Assembly (NCBI RefSeq): GCF_902764455.1
Contig: NZ_CACWVY010000014.1
Location: 1 to 64,000, forward strand
Direction: 5' to 3'
DNA: 64,000 bases
Source of the DNA: an uncultured Methanobrevibacter sp.
GTDB taxonomy: Archaea; Methanobacteriota; Methanobacteria; Methanobacteriales; Methanobacteriaceae
Notes under the pieces: generated by a model
What the model was told of the DNA's origin: nothing
Seen by the model: the letters and a program-made list of their open reading frames with translations, nothing else
Database searches by the model: none
Shown here: positions 62,294 through 64,000 of the stretch, in pieces
Numbering within the stretch: the first letter of the stretch is position 1
Layout of the letters: the number at the start of each line of letters is the position of its first letter
Made by a program: the position numbers and the translations under genes

Positions 62294-62821
62294 TTAATTC
62301 AAACTTTCAAAAATAATTCCTGCAAATACGTATGATATTTCAAATAAAAGGAAGCAAACAAATATCCAAATATCAAATACGCCATAGGCTGCAAGCAGAA
62401 GTATTACAATTTTCAATACAAACCTATATTCAAAAAATAGATTTAAAAACTTGTTTTGTGTAATTTTATGAATTAATTCATGGCCAACTTCATCTAAAAG
62501 TGTACCTAAAATACAAATTAGTAACACAACTAAATTCAACTCAGGAACTCCTGCAATTAATAACATTACAATGAAAACTATTAATGTAATTATATGATGA
62601 ATTCCATCTATTTTCAGTGCAAGGAAATTACCTATCGGAATAGCCATGAAAATATAAGCAGCATCTGAGCTGTAGATTGCAGCTAAAGCAGATGCAATAC
62701 CGCAAACAACTCCTAAAACACTAGCGAAAGTCAAATCATTATTTTCATCATATAAATCATCAGAATATTTCATGAAAAATCCTGATAAAATAAACAATAA
62801 GGCCAAAATTATATAACTCAT
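62294..62821 (-). CDS. multi-pass membrane protein, unknown
   Basis: The 175-residue protein has about five helices and a central LGTLLDEVGHELIHKI with a His/Glu pair (DExxHExxH-like). This pattern might bind zinc, but no known protease family is assigned. The start codon is 1 base from the stop of the deoxyhypusine synthase gene (ATTAAATG), so it is the second gene of that run. Confidence 0.55.
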   Translation of the reverse strand: MSYIILALLFILSGFFMKYSDDLYDENNDLTFASVLGVVCGIASALAAIYSSDAAYIFMAIPIGNFLALKIDGIHHIITLIVFIVMLLIAGVPELNLVVLLICILGTLLDEVGHELIHKITQNKFLNLFFEYRFVLKIVILLLAAYGVFDIWIFVCFLLFEISYVFAGIIFESLN

Positions 62822-63745
62822 TTAATCACCGCTAATCTTATCCAATGCTGCGGCATAAATTAAAGGGAAAATAACTGTAACATCACCAACAACACTGGCC
62901 AGACTAGAACCGCATCTTGCTTTTGCCCATGATTTTGCTTCTTCAAGAGGCGCTCCGCCCAAACTTCCGGCTTCAGGCCTGTCCATTGTAATCTGAATAG
63001 CCGCATCAAGACCTCCAGTAATTACATTGGAAGCTAATGTATAATGTTTGGTAAGGCCTCCTCCCAAAAGAACTGCACCCACTTTTTGAGATCCAAAGAC
63101 AATATCTGACAATAAAGGCATGTCTCCTGCAGCACTTACGGTAAAGTCATGGTCCTGTGAAAAAATCCATAACTGCAAACCCATCATCGAATCAATAAGC
63201 CCCGGTGCAAAAATCGGAACATCATTTCTAGCTGCAGCAGCTACAAATGAATTTTCATCTTCAACAAGAAGACCTATTTCATGAAGCAGTTCCTGAATTG
63301 AAACAACATTTTTTTCACTGGCTATCTTTTCAAATATTTTAGTTATTTCAGTTTCAAAAAGAGTGAAATCGTCAGAGCCTACATTGATGTCTGCAATTCT
63401 TCCGATACCTTCTTCGTTTAGTTCTTCATCATCTTTTCCTTCATGGCGATAATGAGCTCCACCAAACGATTCAACCAAATCATGAGTAATATTTGCGCCA
63501 CTTGAAACAATTAAATTGACATGACCTTCCTTAATCATTTTGGTCACAATATTTCGCATACCTCCCGGAATCAAAGGACCGCCAAGGCTTAAAAATACAT
63601 TCATGTCTTCATCTGAAATCATGTCCGCCAAAATATCGCAGGCACGAGCTACCCTGCCTGCACCTAATACTCCAGAACTTTCAAATTGATTAATCAAATC
63701 AATTATTTTCATATCTTTTTCAATGCTGAGCTGTGAAACTTTCAT
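62822..63745 (-). CDS. dys: deoxyhypusine synthase
   Basis: The 307-residue enzyme transfers the butylamine part of spermidine to a lysine of translation factor aIF5A. Characteristic are GAGRVARACDILADM, SLGGPLIPGGMRNI, SSGANITHDL, and VLLGGGLTKHYTLASN with the active lysine. The gene lies before the membrane protein and after the CBS-domain gene. Confidence 0.92.
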   Translation of the reverse strand: MKVSQLSIEKDMKIIDLINQFESSGVLGAGRVARACDILADMISDEDMNVFLSLGGPLIPGGMRNIVTKMIKEGHVNLIVSSGANITHDLVESFGGAHYRHEGKDDEELNEEGIGRIADINVGSDDFTLFETEITKIFEKIASEKNVVSIQELLHEIGLLVEDENSFVAAAARNDVPIFAPGLIDSMMGLQLWIFSQDHDFTVSAAGDMPLLSDIVFGSQKVGAVLLGGGLTKHYTLASNVITGGLDAAIQITMDRPEAGSLGGAPLEEAKSWAKARCGSSLASVVGDVTVIFPLIYAAALDKISGD

Positions 63746-63753
63746 TTAATCAC

Positions 63754-64000
63754 TTAATTAGTAATAATTGGGAATTGTTCTAAATTAGTTATGCTGTCTA
63801 TTAAATCTGTTCTTGTGACAATTCCTAGTAAAACCTGATTGTTATCTGCTATTATTAATCTTGAAATTGATTTTTTAAGCATCACTTCAATTGCATTTGC
63901 TATTTTCATATCTTCATTGACAATGACAACATTAGTTGACATTAATTCACCAACAGACAAGTTTTCCTTATCATGAGCTATTGCCTGGACAAGGTCTGTC
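63754..64000 (-). CDS. CBS-domain protein (partial, right edge)
   Basis: An open frame continues to the window end (TDLVQAIAHDKENLSVGELMSTN...). The visible part includes the end of one CBS domain (ITDLVQAIA-type) and a complete second CBS domain (VVIVNEDMKIANAIEVM...GIVTRTDLIDSI). CBS pairs bind adenosyl ligands. A Met-like TTG at 63960 is not the start because the frame is open upstream. It precedes deoxyhypusine synthase by 8 bases. Confidence 0.8.
   Translation of the reverse strand, partial: TDLVQAIAHDKENLSVGELMSTNVVIVNEDMKIANAIEVMLKKSISRLIIADNNQVLLGIVTRTDLIDSITNLEQFPIITN

Overview
This window looks like chromosomal DNA of a methanogenic archaeon of the Methanobacteriales, most likely Methanobrevibacter or a close relative. 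The evidence is very AT-rich intergenic DNA, archaeal ribosome binding sites (GGTGAT, GGAGG), TATA-type promoters and archaeal core genes (TFS, Rpo12, eL43, prefoldin beta, Pcc1, Brix/Imp4-like protein, deoxyhypusine synthase, geranylgeranyl reductase). Methanogen cofactor genes are also present: mptG (methanopterin), mfnB (methanofuran), cfbC (F430) and atwA (activation of methyl-coenzyme M reductase). No rRNA, tRNA, CRISPR array, prophage or insertion sequence was recognised.

1-7.8 kb, mostly minus strand: transcription factor S and a membrane protein, then an unusual envelope cluster. It has an ExbB/TolQ-like channel, a DUF2149 protein resembling ExbD, a DUF2162 membrane protein with an intramembrane Cys-Pro-Cys-Cys motif, a CbiM-like ECF substrate component, a serine-rich secreted protein with an HPGHG motif, and a large membrane-anchored protein with two FmdE-like halves. 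I read it as a candidate energised metal or cofactor uptake system in a cell without an outer membrane. It is the strongest candidate here for an undescribed system. 8-17.9 kb: a phenylacetate-CoA ligase-like enzyme with an ACT protein, an SDR dehydrogenase, mptG, a zinc amidohydrolase-like protein, ferritin, a NudC-like Nudix enzyme, an Ig-like surface protein, a MalY-like aminotransferase and a nitroreductase.

18-38.8 kb: two tandem flavodoxin-like proteins, serS, an HxlR regulator beside a decayed-looking stretch, pyridoxamine kinase, a palindrome resembling an iron-repressor box in front of a 19-residue ORF, an MFS transporter, a TetR regulator, ogt, a compact cfbC-U32 peptidase-purF run, and a ferredoxin-geranylgeranyl reductase-galE run. 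Then come atwA with a universal stress protein, and uvrC. 38.8-46.2 kb is a single 2459-residue DUF4011/superfamily 1 helicase/nuclease/DUF3320 protein carrying roughly 900 residues of acidic, repeat-containing sequence. Relatives occur among anti-phage defence proteins.

46-64 kb: a PfkB kinase, a CDF transporter, small secreted or membrane proteins, a HisA-like protein, the rpl37ae-rpo12-imp4-pcc1-pfdB-DUF3194 operon, guaB and mfnB. A compact run of ribC, GT2, DUF2304 and a LutA/LutB-like pair follows, then cbiMNQO, pyrF, DUF5654, deoxyhypusine synthase and a CBS-domain protein cut by the window end. Functionally the window combines cofactor synthesis for methanogenesis with metal supply (Co/Ni ECF transporters, CDF, ferritin, F430 assembly), so the 1.6-7.8 kb cluster plausibly belongs to the same metal economy.
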